From contig CP158972.1 of assembly GCA_040429635.1 (NCBI GenBank), positions 529,918-593,917 on the forward strand: a DNA stretch of 64,000 nucleotides. The letters are read 5' to 3'. Source of the DNA: Tamlana crocina. GTDB taxonomy: Bacteria > Bacteroidota > Bacteroidia > Flavobacteriales > Flavobacteriaceae. The notes under the pieces were generated by a model. It had not been told where the DNA came from and searched no databases. It saw nothing but the letters and a program-made list of their open reading frames with translations. Of the stretch, positions 62,921 to 64,000 are shown in pieces; the stretch's first letter is position 1, and the number at the start of each line of letters is the position of its first letter. The translations under genes were made by a program, and so were the position numbers.

Positions 62921-64000
62921 TTAAGACAACATCATTTTCGCTTTCTTTACGCCTTCTACCAAAGCATCAATTTCTTCTTTGGAATTGTAAAAGGCGAATG
63001 AAGCACGCACGGTTCCCGGAATTTTATAAAAATCCATAATAGGTTGTGCGCAGTGGTGACCGGTTCGTACGGCAATACCCATTTTATCTAAAATCGAGCC
63101 CACATCGTAAGGGTGGATGCCCTCCAAATTAAATGAAATTACCGAGGTTTTTTGTGGGGATGTACCGTAAATTTTGAGGCCATCTATTTCCAAAAGTGTG
63201 TCGGTAGCGTAATGGAGCAACTCATTTTCGTAATTGGCAATGGCATCGAAACCAATTTGGTTCATATAATCGATGGCCGTTCCAAAAACGATACCGCCAC
63301 AAATGTTGGGGGTTCCTGCTTCGAATTTATGGGGCAGTTCGGCATATGTGGTTTTTTCGAAAGTCACTTCTGCAATCATTTCACCACCACCTTGGTAGGG
63401 TGGTAGTTTTTTAAGCCATTCCTCTTTGCCGTAAAGCATACCTACTCCAGTTGGGCCACACATTTTATGGGCCGAGGCCACATAAAAATCAACATCGAGT
63501 TTTTGTACGTCGGGTTTGATATGCGGACATGATTGTGCACCATCAATTAAAACGGCTGCTCCAACGGCATGGGCTTTTTCAATAATGTATTCAATAGGGT
63601 TTATAGTCCCTAGTGCGTTCGAAATGTGGTTGACGAAAACGAGTTTGGTGTTTGCTGAAAGCAGGTTGTCGAACTCATCCATCAACAATTCGCCTTCCTC
63701 GTTCATGGAGATGACTTTCAAAACAGCACCCGTGCGCTCGCAAAGCATTTGCCACGGCACGATATTACTGTGATGCTCTAAGGCCGAAACGATAATCTCG
63801 TCGCCTTTTTTCAGCAAAGCGGAAAATCCGTTGGCGACTAAATTAATGCCGTGTGTAGTCCCCGAAGTAAAAATAATTTCGTGGGTAAACTGGGCATTGA
63901 AATGGGCTCTTATTTTTTCGCGCGACTGTTCGTAAAGATCAGTGGCTTCTTGGCTCAACGTGTGTACGCCACGATGAATGTTGGCGTTGTAGTTTGAGTA
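62921..64000 (-). CDS. sufS: Cysteine desulfurase SufS (N-terminus cut by window edge)
   Basis: A PLP enzyme that takes sulfur from cysteine for Fe-S cluster assembly. The frame is open to base 64000, reading YSNYNANIHRGVHTLSQEAT at the edge, so the start lies outside the window; an in-frame TTG at 63958 is not the start. The PLP lysine is in VASAHKMCGPTG, and the active-site cysteine is in RTGHHCAQPIMDFY, which marks the group II (SufS) type. sufE, DUF59 and DUF2480 follow on the same strand, the usual suf tail in Bacteroidota. Confidence 0.95.
   Translation of the reverse strand, partial: YSNYNANIHRGVHTLSQEATDLYEQSREKIRAHFNAQFTHEIIFTSGTTHGINLVANGFSALLKKGDEIIVSALEHHSNIVPWQMLCERTGAVLKVISMNEEGELLMDEFDNLLSANTKLVFVNHISNALGTINPIEYIIEKAHAVGAAVLIDGAQSCPHIKPDVQKLDVDFYVASAHKMCGPTGVGMLYGKEEWLKKLPPYQGGGEMIAEVTFEKTTYAELPHKFEAGTPNICGGIVFGTAIDYMNQIGFDAIANYENELLHYATDTLLEIDGLKIYGTSPQKTSVISFNLEGIHPYDVGSILDKMGIAVRTGHHCAQPIMDFYKIPGTVRASFAFYNSKEEIDALVEGVKKAKMMLS

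Noticed and set aside
1-64000. CRISPR array, tRNA/rRNA genes, insertion sequences or prophage
   Set aside because: No regularly spaced direct repeats, cloverleaf-like genes, transposase or phage structural genes were recognised on either strand. A tRNA scan was not possible by eye with certainty.

Overview
The window looks like chromosomal DNA of a marine-type member of the Flavobacteriaceae (Bacteroidota). Evidence: AT-rich DNA; promoter -7 elements of the TAnnTTTG type; a PorP/SprF protein of the type IX secretion system; TonB receptors that start with a carboxypeptidase-regulatory-like domain; families largely limited to Bacteroidota (DUF3078, DUF2480, DUF5689, the two-domain Nfu protein); and a mevalonate pathway. 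No rRNA, tRNA, CRISPR array, transposase or phage gene was seen. Two genes are cut by the window edges: a cytochrome oxidase subunit at the left and sufS at the right.

Layout, left to right. 1-3160: the end of a cytochrome c oxidase locus (subunits III and IV) with its copper/haem assembly helpers (SCO, DUF420/CtaM-like). 3251-9583: a MacB-type ABC exporter (ATPase, two permeases, adaptor, TolC-like channel) followed by tsaB. 9637-16821: mscS, a decayed DUF1304 gene, nfu, porP, a large GAF protein, and an HD hydrolase fused to a Pycsar-type membrane effector domain. 16979-20307: a tightly coupled methionine sulfoxide repair operon (msrB, msrA, selO, a small protein, and a second divergent msrA). 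20413-24933: a giant phosphoesterase/beta-barrel lipoprotein and a propeller-like lipoprotein. 25067-28713: acyl-CoA thioesterase, glycerophosphodiesterase, an AT-rich uracil-DNA-glycosylase-like gene, and a flavoprotein. 28838-38264: mvaD, a mevalonate kinase, a UbiA prenyltransferase, a pseudouridine synthase, DUF3108, tryptophan dioxygenase-like, M23 peptidase and pgi. 38424-51223: two TonB receptors, their lipoprotein partners, a secreted endonuclease I and two endonuclease/exonuclease/phosphatase enzymes, which together look like an extracellular nucleic-acid or phosphate foraging locus. 51305-54921: hflX and a class A penicillin-binding protein. 59781-64000: DUF3078, DUF2480, cupin, DUF59, sufE and sufS, the usual tail of a Bacteroidota suf locus.

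The most unusual segment is 54961-59541. It is an AT-rich three-gene minus-strand operon inserted between two housekeeping blocks. It encodes a C5-cytosine DNA methyltransferase, a protein with two GHKL ATPase modules (an N-terminal Hsp90/MORC-like one, and a C-terminal histidine-kinase module with an intact H-box), and a response regulator whose output domain I cannot name. The genes overlap or lie 7 bases apart. No restriction nuclease is visible. It reads as a methylation system wired to a phosphorelay, and is the best candidate here for an undescribed defence or epigenetic system.

The intergenic gaps carry many short palindromic repeats of the REP/MITE kind, densest around the suf genes.
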